Made by a program: the position numbers and the translations under genes. Below the pieces are notes generated by a model, which made no database searches, was not told the DNA's origin, and saw only the letters and a program-made list of their open reading frames with translations. This document shows positions 46,332 to 55,886 of a stretch of 64,000 nucleotides of DNA, piece after piece; the stretch's first letter is position 1, and each line of letters begins with the position of its first letter. This DNA comes from Imperialibacter sp. EC-SDR9 (lineage in GTDB: Bacteria > Bacteroidota > Bacteroidia > Cytophagales > Cyclobacteriaceae). The DNA lies in NCBI RefSeq assembly GCF_902498805.1, contig NZ_LR701594.1, positions 1 to 64,000 on the forward strand, given 5' to 3'.

Positions 46332-48508
46332 ACAATATCCGCTAGTTGTTTTAATAGCTTGCGTACGTCTTCAACGGACGGGATATTGAATTTGGCTGCA
46401 GAATAGGTGCTGCCTACTTTTATGGAGTATGCCTTGTCGGGCATGCTCTTGAAGGTGTCCTCGTCGGTCCAGTCATCGCCCACGGCGAGTACAAAATCGC
46501 TTGGGAATTTTTCCAGCCAAAGTGTGGCAGCCCGGCCTTTGTTAATTTCAGCATTTTTCACTTCCACCACTTTGTTGCCTTCCAAAACATTCAGCGGCAT
46601 ATTGGCAGTGATGTATTTCAGGTGGCTGGTCAGCTCACGTGTTCTGAGCTCGCCAAGCCCGGTTTCTACCTTTCTGTAGTGCCAAACCAGAGAGAATTCC
46701 TTTTCTTCAACAAATGAGCCCGGCGTCCTGTTAACGTACCCTTCCATCACTTCCATGATGTTTCTTTTCCAGGAAGCATCCATGGCAGCAATAGTTTCCC
46801 ATTCAGAGCTGATTTCTCTCAGCCACGCACCATGCTCTGTAATGAAGTCGACGGGGTATCGGCCCAACCAGCCTTCCAGTGTTTGCCTGTCACGGCCACT
46901 GATGATGACCACCCTGTTCTTTTTGTTCGCCGTTAGCGACTTGATAATACTGTGAAGTTCGGCGTCAGGAATCGCATGCTGAGGGTTGCCAGAAAAACCA
47001 GTCAATGTGCCGTCGTAATCGAGGAAGATAAGCCTGGTGGAGGCCTTTTTGTAGTCTTTGAACAGCTTTTGCGAAGTTTCCTTGTCCACAAGTTTCGTTT
47101 CGAGACTTTTTTGCTCAGCTTTTACCAGCCCAAGCCGGTCGAAAAACAGATTGACCCAATGGTGAATATTGTACCGCTTGAGCGACTCCTGCATGCTGGT
47201 CATCCGGGTAATTTGCTCGCCTTCAGGCATCGTTAACGCCTGATGGATCGCTTCTACCTGTTCCTCCATATCGTTAGGATTGATGAGGATAGAATCGGAG
47301 AGCTCTTTTGATGCGCCCGCCATTTCGCTAAGGATAAGGACGCCTTTTTTGTCGAGTTTGCTGGCGATGAATTCTTTGCACACCAGGTTCATGCCGTCTC
47401 TCATAGGCGTTACCAAAGCAACATGGGCCATTCTGTAGAAAGCCGATAAAGATGAAAGTTCAAATGACCTGTAGAAGTAATGAATAGGTGTCCAGGCAAG
47501 TCTGCTGAATTTTCCGTTGATTCGGCCAACCAACAGGTCAATTTCCTCTTTCAGTTGCTTATACATTTCCACCTGATCTCTGGAAGGTACTACTATCATG
47601 ACAACAGATACTTTGTCTCGCCATTCGGGATATCGTTCCAGAAACATTTCGAAGGCCCGAAGTCGTTGAGGGATTCCCTTTGAATAATCAAGTCTATCAA
47701 TGGAAAGCACAAGTTTTACATCTCCCAGCGAGGCTCTGAACTTCACCTCTTTCGTAAGTGTGTCGGGGTGGGAGGCTTCGCTGGCGTATTTGTCGTAGTC
47801 AATACCCATGGGCAATGCATCGGCCATTACTATTCGGTTATTGACCGTCATTTTGCCATTTGAATTGCCAAAACCTGCCAACCTGTTTACCGACGACAGA
47901 AAGTGCCGCATATCGTCATAGGTATGAAAGCCGAGAAAATCGGAGCCCAGCATGCCAAGAAGCAGCTCACGGCGCCAGGGCAACAGCCTGAACGACTCGA
48001 AAGAAGGGAAGGGGATATGGAGGAAGAAACCAATGCTAATCCGTGGAAACATTTCACGAACCATCTGAGGCACCAGCAGTAGCTGATAGTCGTGAATCCA
48101 GATGGTGTCATCGGGTGAAGCAATTTTGGCTATTTCTTTGGCAAACTTTCTATTGACCTTTTGGTAGGCTTTCCACAGACCGGTGTTATAGACAGCGAAC
48201 TGATTGAAATAGTGAAAGTTGGGCCAGAGCGTTTCATTACTAAACCCCTCATAAAACTCCTCAATCTCCGTTTGAGTGAGAAATACGGGTGCCATGTTGT
48301 CTTTCTTGAGCTGGGCTGTGATTTTCGCCTTGTCTGATTCTTTCTTTATCGGTTGCCCAGGCCACCCCAGCCAAATATTGTTTCCCTTCTTGTAGATAGA
48401 GCCCAGGCCTGTTGCCAGGCCTCCTTCGCTTGGTCTTGTCTTAAATTCATTCTTTTCAACTTTGATTTTGACCGGAAGACGGTTAGAAACAATAATGGTT
48501 TTTGGCAT
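46328..48508 (-). CDS. Bifunctional trehalose-6-phosphate synthase/trehalose-phosphatase
   Basis: This protein has about 726 residues from the ATG at 48508, which gives the standard start MPKTIIVSNRLPVKI. The OtsA-like GT20 domain (~1-470) has EGGLATGLGSIYKKGNNIWLGWPG (quoted in part), IWIHDYQLLLVP, GFFLHIPFPSFESFRLLPWR, and the donor-binding PMRDGMNLVCKEFIA. The OtsB-like HAD phosphatase domain (~495-726) has LIFLDYDGTLTGF, VVIISGRDRQTLEGWL and VLAVGDDWTDEDTF. The fused protein would make trehalose from UDP-glucose and glucose-6-phosphate. Fused forms are usual in this phylum. It is convergent with the GH15 gene. Confidence 0.95.
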   Translation of the reverse strand: MPKTIIVSNRLPVKIKVEKNEFKTRPSEGGLATGLGSIYKKGNNIWLGWPGQPIKKESDKAKITAQLKKDNMAPVFLTQTEIEEFYEGFSNETLWPNFHYFNQFAVYNTGLWKAYQKVNRKFAKEIAKIASPDDTIWIHDYQLLLVPQMVREMFPRISIGFFLHIPFPSFESFRLLPWRRELLLGMLGSDFLGFHTYDDMRHFLSSVNRLAGFGNSNGKMTVNNRIVMADALPMGIDYDKYASEASHPDTLTKEVKFRASLGDVKLVLSIDRLDYSKGIPQRLRAFEMFLERYPEWRDKVSVVMIVVPSRDQVEMYKQLKEEIDLLVGRINGKFSRLAWTPIHYFYRSFELSSLSAFYRMAHVALVTPMRDGMNLVCKEFIASKLDKKGVLILSEMAGASKELSDSILINPNDMEEQVEAIHQALTMPEGEQITRMTSMQESLKRYNIHHWVNLFFDRLGLVKAEQKSLETKLVDKETSQKLFKDYKKASTRLIFLDYDGTLTGFSGNPQHAIPDAELHSIIKSLTANKKNRVVIISGRDRQTLEGWLGRYPVDFITEHGAWLREISSEWETIAAMDASWKRNIMEVMEGYVNRTPGSFVEEKEFSLVWHYRKVETGLGELRTRELTSHLKYITANMPLNVLEGNKVVEVKNAEINKGRAATLWLEKFPSDFVLAVGDDWTDEDTFKSMPDKAYSIKVGSTYSAAKFNIPSVEDVRKLLKQLADIV

Positions 48509-48654
48509 ACTTAGAGGCTGCTTATTTTGTAGATCACTAATATACAAAGAAAGGCAACGCCAAAAGAGTAAAGCTTTCTAAAACTCAATTTTTAGCTCTA
48601 TTATTATAAAAATAGCAATTATTACTCTCTTCGTTAGGGAATAACTAACCGAAA

Positions 48655-49461
48655 CTACTTTTTGTTGAATCCCCGAAGTTTTATTTCGGTCAGCCTTTTC
48701 TTCGTGTCCATTGGGAAATCTCCCCTCATCATCCAGTCGTAGTAGGAGGGTTCCTGACTGAAAATGTCTTCAACTGCACGGCCTTTGTGCTTTCCAAAAT
48801 TGAACACCTCAGTGCCTGCATCGTTCCTGACAATTCTGCCTGCCAGGTCGACCATGTTACTGGCTGTGATTTCGTGCAAAGCAGCCACGTCGTTGGCTAC
48901 TTTTCCCAGATGCTCCCCACGAGTGCTGACTACTTCCTGCCCTTCGTATCTTTCTACCTGAGCCAAAAGTACTTCCAGAGTGGCCATGGTGTCGGCTTCA
49001 GCACTGTGTGCGTCCAGTAGTTCCTTTCCGCAGTAGAACTTATAAGCTGCTGCCAGTGTCCTCTTTTCCATCAGGTGAAAAATTTTCTGAGCATCCACGA
49101 GCTTCTTTTTACTTGGATCGAAGTCAACGTCCACTCTCAGAAACTCTTCCACAAGCAACGGCACGTCGAACTGCAAAATATTGAAGCCGGCCAGGTCGCA
49201 TCCTTCCAGAAAGGCAGCGTACGACTTGGCCACTTCCTTAAATATTGGGGCGTCTTTTACGTCATCATCATAAATGCCATGGATAAGGCTGCTTTCAAGC
49301 GGGATAGGCATCTGCGGATTGATCCTCTGTGTTTTCGTAACTCTTTCCCCGGAGGGAAGTAGTTTCACAATGGAAATTTCTACAATCCTGTCGTTCGAAA
49401 TATTGATCCCGGTTGTTTCCAGGTCAAAAAACGCCAGGGGGTTCTTAAGTTTGAGTGTCAT
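48655..49461 (-). CDS. DEDDh 3'-5' exonuclease with C-terminal DUF3820-like module
   Basis: This is a 268-residue protein. The DnaQ-like exonuclease domain (~8-170) has the first acidic pair in FFDLETTGI, the second aspartate in FNILQFDVPLL, and HSAEADTMAT with the catalytic histidine and last aspartate. The C-terminal ~60 residues (FNFGKHKGRAVEDIFSQEPSYYDWMMRGDFP, quoted in part) match a DUF3820-like module found in several exonucleases. It resembles stand-alone DNA polymerase III epsilon-like nucleases of Bacteroidota rather than the polymerase subunit itself. It lies 3 bp after the mpl gene on the same strand. Confidence 0.9.
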   Translation of the reverse strand: MTLKLKNPLAFFDLETTGINISNDRIVEISIVKLLPSGERVTKTQRINPQMPIPLESSLIHGIYDDDVKDAPIFKEVAKSYAAFLEGCDLAGFNILQFDVPLLVEEFLRVDVDFDPSKKKLVDAQKIFHLMEKRTLAAAYKFYCGKELLDAHSAEADTMATLEVLLAQVERYEGQEVVSTRGEHLGKVANDVAALHEITASNMVDLAGRIVRNDAGTEVFNFGKHKGRAVEDIFSQEPSYYDWMMRGDFPMDTKKRLTEIKLRGFNKK

Positions 49462-49464
49462 TTA

Positions 49465-50838
49465 CTAGGGTTGAGTAAGTTCATTGGCGAAGGCTTTCAC
49501 ATCGGTTCCTTCAAAATTGCCTGAACTCATAAAAAGAAAATTTGTATCAGAACCTTTCGACTCTTCGAGGAGCGTCTTCAGTTTACTCACGTTTGTAATG
49601 AATGTGAGGTCATTTCTGTTGAATGATTTGCGCAGAAAAGTCTCATCAATTTCGGAAATACCCCTGGCTTCAAGGACGTGAGGATTGATGAACACCACAG
49701 CTTTGTCGGCTGCGTTAAGGGTGTTTTTATAGGTGGGGATAAAATCTTTGTTGAGACTGCTGAACGTATGCAACTCAACGGCAGCCACCAGTTTCCGGTT
49801 GGGGTATATCTTTTTTACCGCTTTAACGGTAGCATCCACTTTGGATGGAGCATGTGCGAAGTCGTAAAAAACCGTCGTAGAATTGCTCTCAGCAACTTTA
49901 TTAAGCCTTTTTTCGGCGCCAGTGAACGTGACCATCGCTTCATAAAAGGTGTCTTTCGGAATGCTTAGCAGTTTGACTAAAGACAAAGCAGCCTGCATGT
50001 TGCTCATGTTGTGGTCACCAAATATTTTGAGTTCCAGCTCCTTGCCTCCGTAGTTAACCACCGTTTTGCCATTGACGACAGAATGAGGATGCGTGCCATA
50101 GGCCACTCGTTTTACATCCGTACGTTCCTTGCCTGCAATAACCACTGCAAGGTCATCCATTTCATTATATATAAGTGTGCCGGCTTTTGGAGTAGCGTCG
50201 GCAAATTTATCAAACTGCTTTACATAGTCGTCGAAAGTGGGGAACACGTTCATGTGATCCCATGCCAAACCTGTAATGATGCCAATGTGATGATCGTATC
50301 TTAGGAACTTTGGTGTTGGATCGAGAGGGCTGGCGAGGTATTCGTCACCTTCTATAATGATGATGGGAGCGTTACTTAGCCTGATGGTGCGTTCAAACCC
50401 CGGTACATGAGCACCCACCACGTAATCGAAAGGCTTTTTGGCGTGCTGAAGCACGTGCATGATCATCGCCGTAACGGTGGTTTTTCCGTGACTGCCCGCT
50501 ACCACTATTCGTTGTTTTGCCCGGCTTTGCTCCAGTATGAAATCAGGGTATGAGTATATCTTTATTCCCAGCTCCTGAGCCCTGGCCAGCTCCGGGTTGT
50601 CTTTTTTGGCATGCATGCCCACTACCACGGCATCCAGCTCTTTCGTTATCCTGCCGGCATCCCATCCAAAAGTCGCTGGCAGTAAACCATGTTTTTCTAA
50701 ATTAGCTCTCGAAGGGTTGTAAATTTCATCGTCCGAACCGCTTACTGCGAGTCCTCTCTCTTTAAGTTCTATAGCGAGGTTGTGCATGACGGCACCACCA
50801 ATTGAAATAAAATGTATCCTGTGAAGTTCAGCGCTCAT
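49465..50838 (-). CDS. mpl: UDP-N-acetylmuramate:L-alanyl-gamma-D-glutamyl-meso-diaminopimelate ligase (Mpl)
   Basis: This is a 457-residue Mur ligase. The N-terminus HRIHFISIGGAVMHNLAIEL with SGSDDEIYNPS is typical of Mpl and MurC; the ATP site is VAGSHGKTTVTAMIM, followed by IIIEGDEYLASPLD and YDHHIGIITGLAWDH. The C-terminal domain has VFYDFAHAPSKVDATVKA. MurC proper carries a different N-terminal region, and the length and wording here fit Mpl, which reattaches recycled murein tripeptide to UDP-MurNAc. It diverges from dnaB over 237 bp. Confidence 0.88.
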   Translation of the reverse strand: MSAELHRIHFISIGGAVMHNLAIELKERGLAVSGSDDEIYNPSRANLEKHGLLPATFGWDAGRITKELDAVVVGMHAKKDNPELARAQELGIKIYSYPDFILEQSRAKQRIVVAGSHGKTTVTAMIMHVLQHAKKPFDYVVGAHVPGFERTIRLSNAPIIIIEGDEYLASPLDPTPKFLRYDHHIGIITGLAWDHMNVFPTFDDYVKQFDKFADATPKAGTLIYNEMDDLAVVIAGKERTDVKRVAYGTHPHSVVNGKTVVNYGGKELELKIFGDHNMSNMQAALSLVKLLSIPKDTFYEAMVTFTGAEKRLNKVAESNSTTVFYDFAHAPSKVDATVKAVKKIYPNRKLVAAVELHTFSSLNKDFIPTYKNTLNAADKAVVFINPHVLEARGISEIDETFLRKSFNRNDLTFITNVSKLKTLLEESKGSDTNFLFMSSGNFEGTDVKAFANELTQP

Positions 50839-51004
50839 GTATCAATTTTAACAAAACCAAAAATAGAACAATTAGGGCTGTCAGCAAATATTACTTTGCC
50901 CAAAAAGGACTTCCTTAATTAAATTGAATGTATGGACAATGATATGACCCTCGTGAGTGTTAATAAGTTGTTATTAAGATAGGGATAACTTGAGCTCGTT
51001 CAGG

Positions 51005-51035
51005 TTCGATTAAAGCGGGTTAATTTATAGGTTTG
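51005..51035 (+). promoter_or_regulatory. Possible promoter of dnaB
   Basis: TAGGTTTG (51028-51035) matches the Bacteroidota -7 box TAnnTTTG, with TTCG (51005-51008, one base off TTTG) 19 bases before it. The predicted start is about 35 bases before the dnaB ATG. Confidence 0.4.
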
Positions 51036-51075
51036 TCAACCTTAATTTTCACCTGAGAAAAACCAAAATAGTTGA

Positions 51076-52638
51076 ATGGATAGTTTACCAATTTCCCGGT
51101 CGCAACCGGTCGGAAAAAGAAGAGTTTCAGTCAATGAATTGTCGGCGCAACTCGGCAAACTACCACCGCAAGCTATAGATTTGGAAGAGGCCGTCTTGGG
51201 AGCTTTGATGCTTGAAAGGGACGCACTCACCAATGTTGTAGACATACTCAAGCCGGAGAGCTTTTACAAAGAAGGCAATCAGGAGATATACAGAGCCATT
51301 CTGATGCTCTTTAACGACTCCCAGCCGGTGGACCTGCTCACGGTTACCTCCCAGCTTCGGAAAAATGGGAAACTTGAAATGGCTGGCGGGGCTTACTACG
51401 TCACAGAGCTCACAACCAAGGTCAATTCGGCAGCCAATATTGAGACTCACGCCAGGATCATTACTGAGCAAAGTATCAAGCGAGACCTGATACAAATTTC
51501 CTCTGAGGTGCAGCGGGATGCCTACGACGAAACGGTGGACGTGTTTGAGCTTCTGGATAAAACAGAGCAGCACCTTTTTGAGATATCAGAATCGCATATC
51601 CGGAAGAACTTTGAAGGGATGGATAACCTGATGCACAGGGCCATTCTGGAGCTGGAAGCCAAGAAACATCATAAGGACGGACTCACCGGTGTACCTAGCG
51701 GCTTCACGGCACTCGACAGGATGACATCAGGCTGGCAACCTTCCGACCTCGTTATTCTGGCAGCAAGGCCGGGTATGGGAAAAACTGCATTTGTAGTCTC
51801 AGCCATGCGGAATGCAGCTGTCGACTTTCAAAAACCGGTGGCGATATTTTCTCTTGAAATGTCGTCGATTCAGCTGGTAAATCGTCTCATTTCTGCTGAA
51901 GCAGAGCTTCCCAGCGAAAAGATCAAAAAGGGTTCCCTTGAAGAATTTGAATGGGCGCAGCTAATCCACAAAACGGACGGACTGGGCAAGGCACCAATTT
52001 TTATAGATGACACGCCTGCGTTGAGTATCATGGAGTTGCGTGCCAAGGCGAGACGACTGAAGGCCAAGCATGATATTCAGATGATTATCATCGATTACCT
52101 TCAACTCATGAAGGGAGACACCTCTAAAGGGGGTTCCGGCAATCGTGAACAGGAGATTGCGTCTATTTCAAGGGCCTTGAAAGGCATTGCTAAGGAATTG
52201 AATGTGCCGGTTATCGCACTGTCGCAGCTTAGCCGGGCCGTGGAAACCAGGGGAGGGGACAAGCGCCCAATGCTTTCTGACTTGCGTGAATCTGGTTCGA
52301 TCGAGCAAGATGCGGATATGGTAATTTTCCTCTATCGCCCCGAATATTATGGTATTACGCAAGATGAAAATGGCATGCCTACCCAAAATGTGGGTGAGGT
52401 AATCATAGCCAAGCACAGAAATGGATCGCTGGATACTGTGCAGCTCAAGTTTATTGGCAAATTTACCAAGTTTGCTGACCTCGAAGACAATAGCGGATTT
52501 GGTTTACCACCTTCTGGTAATTTCCGCCCATTACCGCCTGATCCTTCAAGCACCATTACCCTGCAAAGCAGAGCGAATTCTCCTGATGGAGATTCCGAAA
52601 ATGATCATACATTTGAGGATAATTCACCCCCATTTTAG
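51076..52638 (+). CDS. dnaB: Replicative DNA helicase DnaB
   Basis: This is a 520-residue hexameric helicase. The N-terminal domain (~25-150) starts PPQAIDLEEAVLGALMLERDAL (quoted in part); the RecA-like motor (~195-460) has Walker A LAARPGMGKTAFVVS, IFSLEMSSIQLVNRLIS, Walker B MIIIDYLQLM and the LSQLSRAVETRGGDKRP and SDLRESGSIEQDADMVIFL motifs. No intein is present. The C-terminal ~55 residues are Ser/Pro/Asp-rich and disordered (PPSGNFRPLPPDPSS). It unwinds DNA at the replication fork. The next gene follows after 11 bp, probably without functional link. Confidence 0.97.
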   Translation: MDSLPISRSQPVGKRRVSVNELSAQLGKLPPQAIDLEEAVLGALMLERDALTNVVDILKPESFYKEGNQEIYRAILMLFNDSQPVDLLTVTSQLRKNGKLEMAGGAYYVTELTTKVNSAANIETHARIITEQSIKRDLIQISSEVQRDAYDETVDVFELLDKTEQHLFEISESHIRKNFEGMDNLMHRAILELEAKKHHKDGLTGVPSGFTALDRMTSGWQPSDLVILAARPGMGKTAFVVSAMRNAAVDFQKPVAIFSLEMSSIQLVNRLISAEAELPSEKIKKGSLEEFEWAQLIHKTDGLGKAPIFIDDTPALSIMELRAKARRLKAKHDIQMIIIDYLQLMKGDTSKGGSGNREQEIASISRALKGIAKELNVPVIALSQLSRAVETRGGDKRPMLSDLRESGSIEQDADMVIFLYRPEYYGITQDENGMPTQNVGEVIIAKHRNGSLDTVQLKFIGKFTKFADLEDNSGFGLPPSGNFRPLPPDPSSTITLQSRANSPDGDSENDHTFEDNSPPF

Positions 52639-52649
52639 ATATTGGCTGT

Positions 52650-53648
52650 ATGAAGGCACTTAAACTAGTCAACGAAACCGCCGACCATGTTAAATTGGTC
52701 GATATGCCTGAGCCCACACCCGGAAAAGGCGAAGTATTGATAAAGATGCAGGCAGCTGCCCTGAATCATCGGGATCAGTGGTGCAGGGAGGGAAAATACC
52801 CCAATATCAAATTTGACGTGGTGCTGGGCTCCGATGGTTGTGGGGTGGTTGAGCAGCTCGGCCCTGATACTGACGAAACCTGGAAGGGCAAGTCGGTGAT
52901 TATTAACCCCAATATCAACTGGGGAAGCAATCCAGAGGTGCAATCTGCTCAGTATCGGATTCTTGGGATGCCGGACAATGGCACACTGGCGGAATATGTG
53001 GTGGTGCCGGTTGATCGGTTGTTTGAAAAGCCAACGCATTTAACTCCAGAACAAGCGTCGGCGCTGCCTTTGTGTGGGCTGACCGCTTATCGGGCACTTT
53101 TTACCCGTGGGAAGCTAAAAAGAGGGCAAAATGTGCTGGTGTCTGGTGCGGGTGGTGGAGTGGCTGTTTATGCGTTGATGTTTGCGAAATTGGCAGGTGC
53201 CAATGTATATGTCACTTCCGGCAGCAAAAGCAAAATTACGCAGGCAGTAGCCCTTGGTGCGGTGGAGGGCTTTGATTACAACAACGAAAAGTGGGCGCAA
53301 ACAGCGCTGAAATCTTCCGGTGGATTTGATCTGATTGTGGACAGCACTGGTGGACAAATGGTTAACCAATACCTCAGAGTATTAAAGCATGGAGGCCGGG
53401 TAGTCATTTATGGTGCCAGTTCAGGAATCCCCAAAACACTTGATGTGTTCAGAATCTTCTGGAATCAGCTAACTATTCAAGGCTCCACCATGGGCAATGA
53501 TCAGGAGTTCGAGCAAATGGTTGATTATGTGAACAGAACTCAAATGCTTCCTGTGGTTGATTCTGTCCGACCATTTTCTGATGTGGTGGCGGCCTTTGAC
53601 AAAATGAAGCAAAGGAAGCAATTCGGAAAGCTCGTTGTTACGTTCTGA
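52650..53648 (+). CDS. Zinc-binding dehydrogenase family protein (quinone oxidoreductase-like MDR)
   Basis: This is a 332-residue medium-chain dehydrogenase/reductase. The GroES-like domain (~1-125) has NHRDQWCREGKYP and VLGSDGCGVVEQLG; the Rossmann domain (~145-270) has NVLVSGAGGGVAVYALMFAKLAGANVYVTS (quoted in part), then FDLIVDSTGG. The structural-zinc lobe with four cysteines is absent, so it is closer to the NADPH:quinone oxidoreductase branch. The substrate is unknown. It ends 1 bp before the convergent TPR gene. Confidence 0.88.
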   Translation: MKALKLVNETADHVKLVDMPEPTPGKGEVLIKMQAAALNHRDQWCREGKYPNIKFDVVLGSDGCGVVEQLGPDTDETWKGKSVIINPNINWGSNPEVQSAQYRILGMPDNGTLAEYVVVPVDRLFEKPTHLTPEQASALPLCGLTAYRALFTRGKLKRGQNVLVSGAGGGVAVYALMFAKLAGANVYVTSGSKSKITQAVALGAVEGFDYNNEKWAQTALKSSGGFDLIVDSTGGQMVNQYLRVLKHGGRVVIYGASSGIPKTLDVFRIFWNQLTIQGSTMGNDQEFEQMVDYVNRTQMLPVVDSVRPFSDVVAAFDKMKQRKQFGKLVVTF

Positions 53649-53649
53649 T

Positions 53650-53982
53650 TTACAAACCTTCTTCGATTTGAAAGTTCATATAGGCATTTTGCAGTTCTGC
53701 CAGTGCTTTGGTTGCCTTTTGAGTTTTGGCCAGGTTGATGCCATTTTCGAAAGTTGCTGTGGCCTGTTCCGTAAGCCCCATTTCCCAAAACAAGTGGGCC
53801 GCCTGATAATAGGTAGCTAAATAGTCGGGGTGTGCCTCCAATAACTGATCAAAATATTCTTTGGCTTTCACGGGAGAATCAGTTCTATATTCTGTGGCAA
53901 GCGCATATAACAAAAAAGGGTCTTGTGGTGTTTCTTTAAGGAAAATTAACAGCTTTTCTATCCTTTCGTTACCCATGTTCAC
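53650..53982 (-). CDS. Small TPR protein
   Basis: This 110-residue soluble protein has about two and a half TPR units (DPFLLYALATEYRTDSPVKAKEYFDQLL, quoted in part; YLATYYQAAHLFWEMGLTEQATATFENGI; KALAELQNAYMNFQ) and no signal peptide. It probably mediates protein contacts; no partner is evident. It is divergent from etfB across 183 bp, in which I see no clear feature. Confidence 0.8.
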   Translation of the reverse strand: MNMGNERIEKLLIFLKETPQDPFLLYALATEYRTDSPVKAKEYFDQLLEAHPDYLATYYQAAHLFWEMGLTEQATATFENGINLAKTQKATKALAELQNAYMNFQIEEGL

Positions 53983-54165
53983 TCGTTTTTATTTTTACCC
54001 CAATTGGTTAACTTCACGACGAAATTAGTGTTTATACAATTAAGCAACATCAACTCATTTAAGGAATTGGCAAGCCTGTCATTTTGCATCAGAAAATGGC
54101 AGATCGCTGGCGAATTTCGAAACGCTGGCAAGGCACTGGCCGAAGCCTGAATAATAAAACCAGAT

Positions 54166-54903
54166 ATGAAGATATTAGTCTGCATTACCCACGTACCCGA
54201 CACCACTTCAAAGATTGCTTTCACAGACGGTAACACCAAGTTTGACAGCAATGGAGTACAGTATATCATTGGCCCCTACGATGATTATGCGTTGGCGAGG
54301 GCAGTTGAGCTGAAAGAACAAACGGGTGGAACTATTACCGTTTTAAACGTAGGCACAGTTGAGACAGAGCCTACGCTTCGCAAAGCACTCGCAATTGGAG
54401 CAGACGACGCCATTAGGGTGAATGTGGCTCCGGCCGATTCATTTTTTGTTGCGGCCCAAATTGCTGAAGTTGCTAAAGCTGAGAGCTTTGACCTGATCCT
54501 GATGGGGAGAGAGTCAATTGATTTTAATGGAGGTATGGTGCATGGGATGGTAGGCGAACTGCTGGGCATCCCCTCAATATCGCCGGTAATGAAGCTGGAT
54601 GTGGAGGGGAACAAAGTGAAAATGACCCGTGAAATTGAAGGCGGAAAGGAGTTGCTTGAGGCTGAGTTGCCTTTAGTAGCAGGTTGCCAGGAGCCTATTG
54701 CCGAATGGAAGATCCCGAATATGAGGGGAATCATGTCGGCCCGCACCAAACCACTTAAAGTAGTTGAGCCCTCAGCCGTTGATGGACTGACTGTGACTGA
54801 GAACTACGAGCTGCCCCCTGCAAAAGGCCAGGTGAAGATGATCGACAAGGACAACATAGGGGAGCTTGTCAGGCTTTTGAAAGAAGAAGCAAAAGTGATT
54901 TAA
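54166..54903 (+). CDS. etfB: Electron transfer flavoprotein subunit beta
   Basis: This is a 245-residue protein of the EtfB family: MKILVCITHVPDTTSKIAFTD start (quoted in part), IGPYDDYALARAVELKE, AIGADDAIRV, DLILMGRESIDFNGGMVHGMVGELLG and AELPLVAGCQEPIAEWKIPNMRGIMSARTKPLK (partly quoted) with the AMP-binding and signature loop. With EtfA it carries electrons from acyl-CoA dehydrogenases (one is encoded at 11145-12944) to the quinone pool. The etfA gene follows after 29 bp. Confidence 0.95.
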   Translation: MKILVCITHVPDTTSKIAFTDGNTKFDSNGVQYIIGPYDDYALARAVELKEQTGGTITVLNVGTVETEPTLRKALAIGADDAIRVNVAPADSFFVAAQIAEVAKAESFDLILMGRESIDFNGGMVHGMVGELLGIPSISPVMKLDVEGNKVKMTREIEGGKELLEAELPLVAGCQEPIAEWKIPNMRGIMSARTKPLKVVEPSAVDGLTVTENYELPPAKGQVKMIDKDNIGELVRLLKEEAKVI

Positions 54904-54932
54904 TTGTTTATTAACCCGAAAAGAAATTAGAT

Positions 54933-55880
54933 ATGGCAATATTGGTTTTTGCAGAAACTGCCGATAAAAAGATAAAGAAATCCTCGCTTGAGGCTGTGAG
55001 CTATGCCGCCGCTATGGGTGGTGACGTTGTCGCTGTGGTGCTGGGCCAGGTGGAAGGGGGCGAGCTCGACAAGATTGGAACAAGCGGCGGCACCAAAGTG
55101 CTTCATGCCGACGATGCCAAATTGAACGAAGGCGTGATCCAAGCCTATGCAAGTGTGCTGGCCGAAGCTACAGGCAAAGCTGGTGCCGACACGGTTGTGC
55201 TGGCCAAATCGTCGCTGGGTGATGCAGTAGCCGCCAGGCTGTCGGTAAAGATGGGAGCTGGCCTGGTCTCCAATGTGGTAGCACTCCCTCAGGGCAACAA
55301 GGTGAAAAGAAGCATATATACAGGCAAGGCCTTTGCTAATGTTGAGCTAAAGGGCAGCAAAAAGATCATTGCCATAAAGAAGAATGCAGTTCCGCTAAAA
55401 ACTGATGGTGGTGCCGCTGTAGTAGAAAAATTCGCCCCTTCTCTTAGTGATACCGACTTCAAGGCAAAGATTACTTCGCAGGAAAAGGCCAAAGGCAAGG
55501 TGCTTCTGCCGGAGGCTGACATAGTAGTGTCGGGCGGAAGAGGCTTGAAGGGGCCGGAAAACTGGGGTATGGTAGAGGAGCTGGCCGATGCACTTGGAGC
55601 AGCTACGGGATGTAGCAAACCGGTGTCGGACATGGACTGGAGGCCTCATCATGAGCACGTAGGACAAACCGGTGTGAAAGTAAGCCCATCTTTGTATATT
55701 GCTATAGGCATTTCAGGCGCTATTCAACATCTTGCAGGAGTTAATTCGTCAAAGTATATTGTGGTGATCAATAAAGATCCCGAGGCTCCCTTTTTCAAAG
55801 CAGCTGATTACGGTGTAGCTGCCGATGCATTTGAGGTAGTTCCAAAACTAACTGAAGCTATTAAAGCGTTAAACAACTGA
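54933..55880 (+). CDS. etfA: Electron transfer flavoprotein subunit alpha
   Basis: This is a 315-residue protein. The N-terminal domain (~1-185) has VLAKSSLGDAVAARLSVKMGAGLVSNVV (partly quoted); the C-terminal FAD domain (~195-310) has VVSGGRGLKGPENWGMVEELADALGAA, DMDWRPHHEHVGQTGVKVSP, YIAIGISGAIQHLAGV and INKDPEAPFFKAADYGV, all typical FAD contacts. It forms a heterodimer with EtfB. The bifunctional nuclease gene follows after 6 bp, in the same transcript up to the terminator at 56516. Confidence 0.96.
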   Translation: MAILVFAETADKKIKKSSLEAVSYAAAMGGDVVAVVLGQVEGGELDKIGTSGGTKVLHADDAKLNEGVIQAYASVLAEATGKAGADTVVLAKSSLGDAVAARLSVKMGAGLVSNVVALPQGNKVKRSIYTGKAFANVELKGSKKIIAIKKNAVPLKTDGGAAVVEKFAPSLSDTDFKAKITSQEKAKGKVLLPEADIVVSGGRGLKGPENWGMVEELADALGAATGCSKPVSDMDWRPHHEHVGQTGVKVSPSLYIAIGISGAIQHLAGVNSSKYIVVINKDPEAPFFKAADYGVAADAFEVVPKLTEAIKALNN

Positions 55881-55886
55881 TTTTTT

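Noticed and set aside
51001-51020. GGTTCGATT as a tRNA T-loop
   Set aside because: No matching acceptor, D or anticodon stems can be built around it.
53979-54269. 96-codon minus-strand frame in the gap before etfB
   Set aside because: It overlaps the start of etfB, has odd composition and no family features, and is most likely a chance frame.
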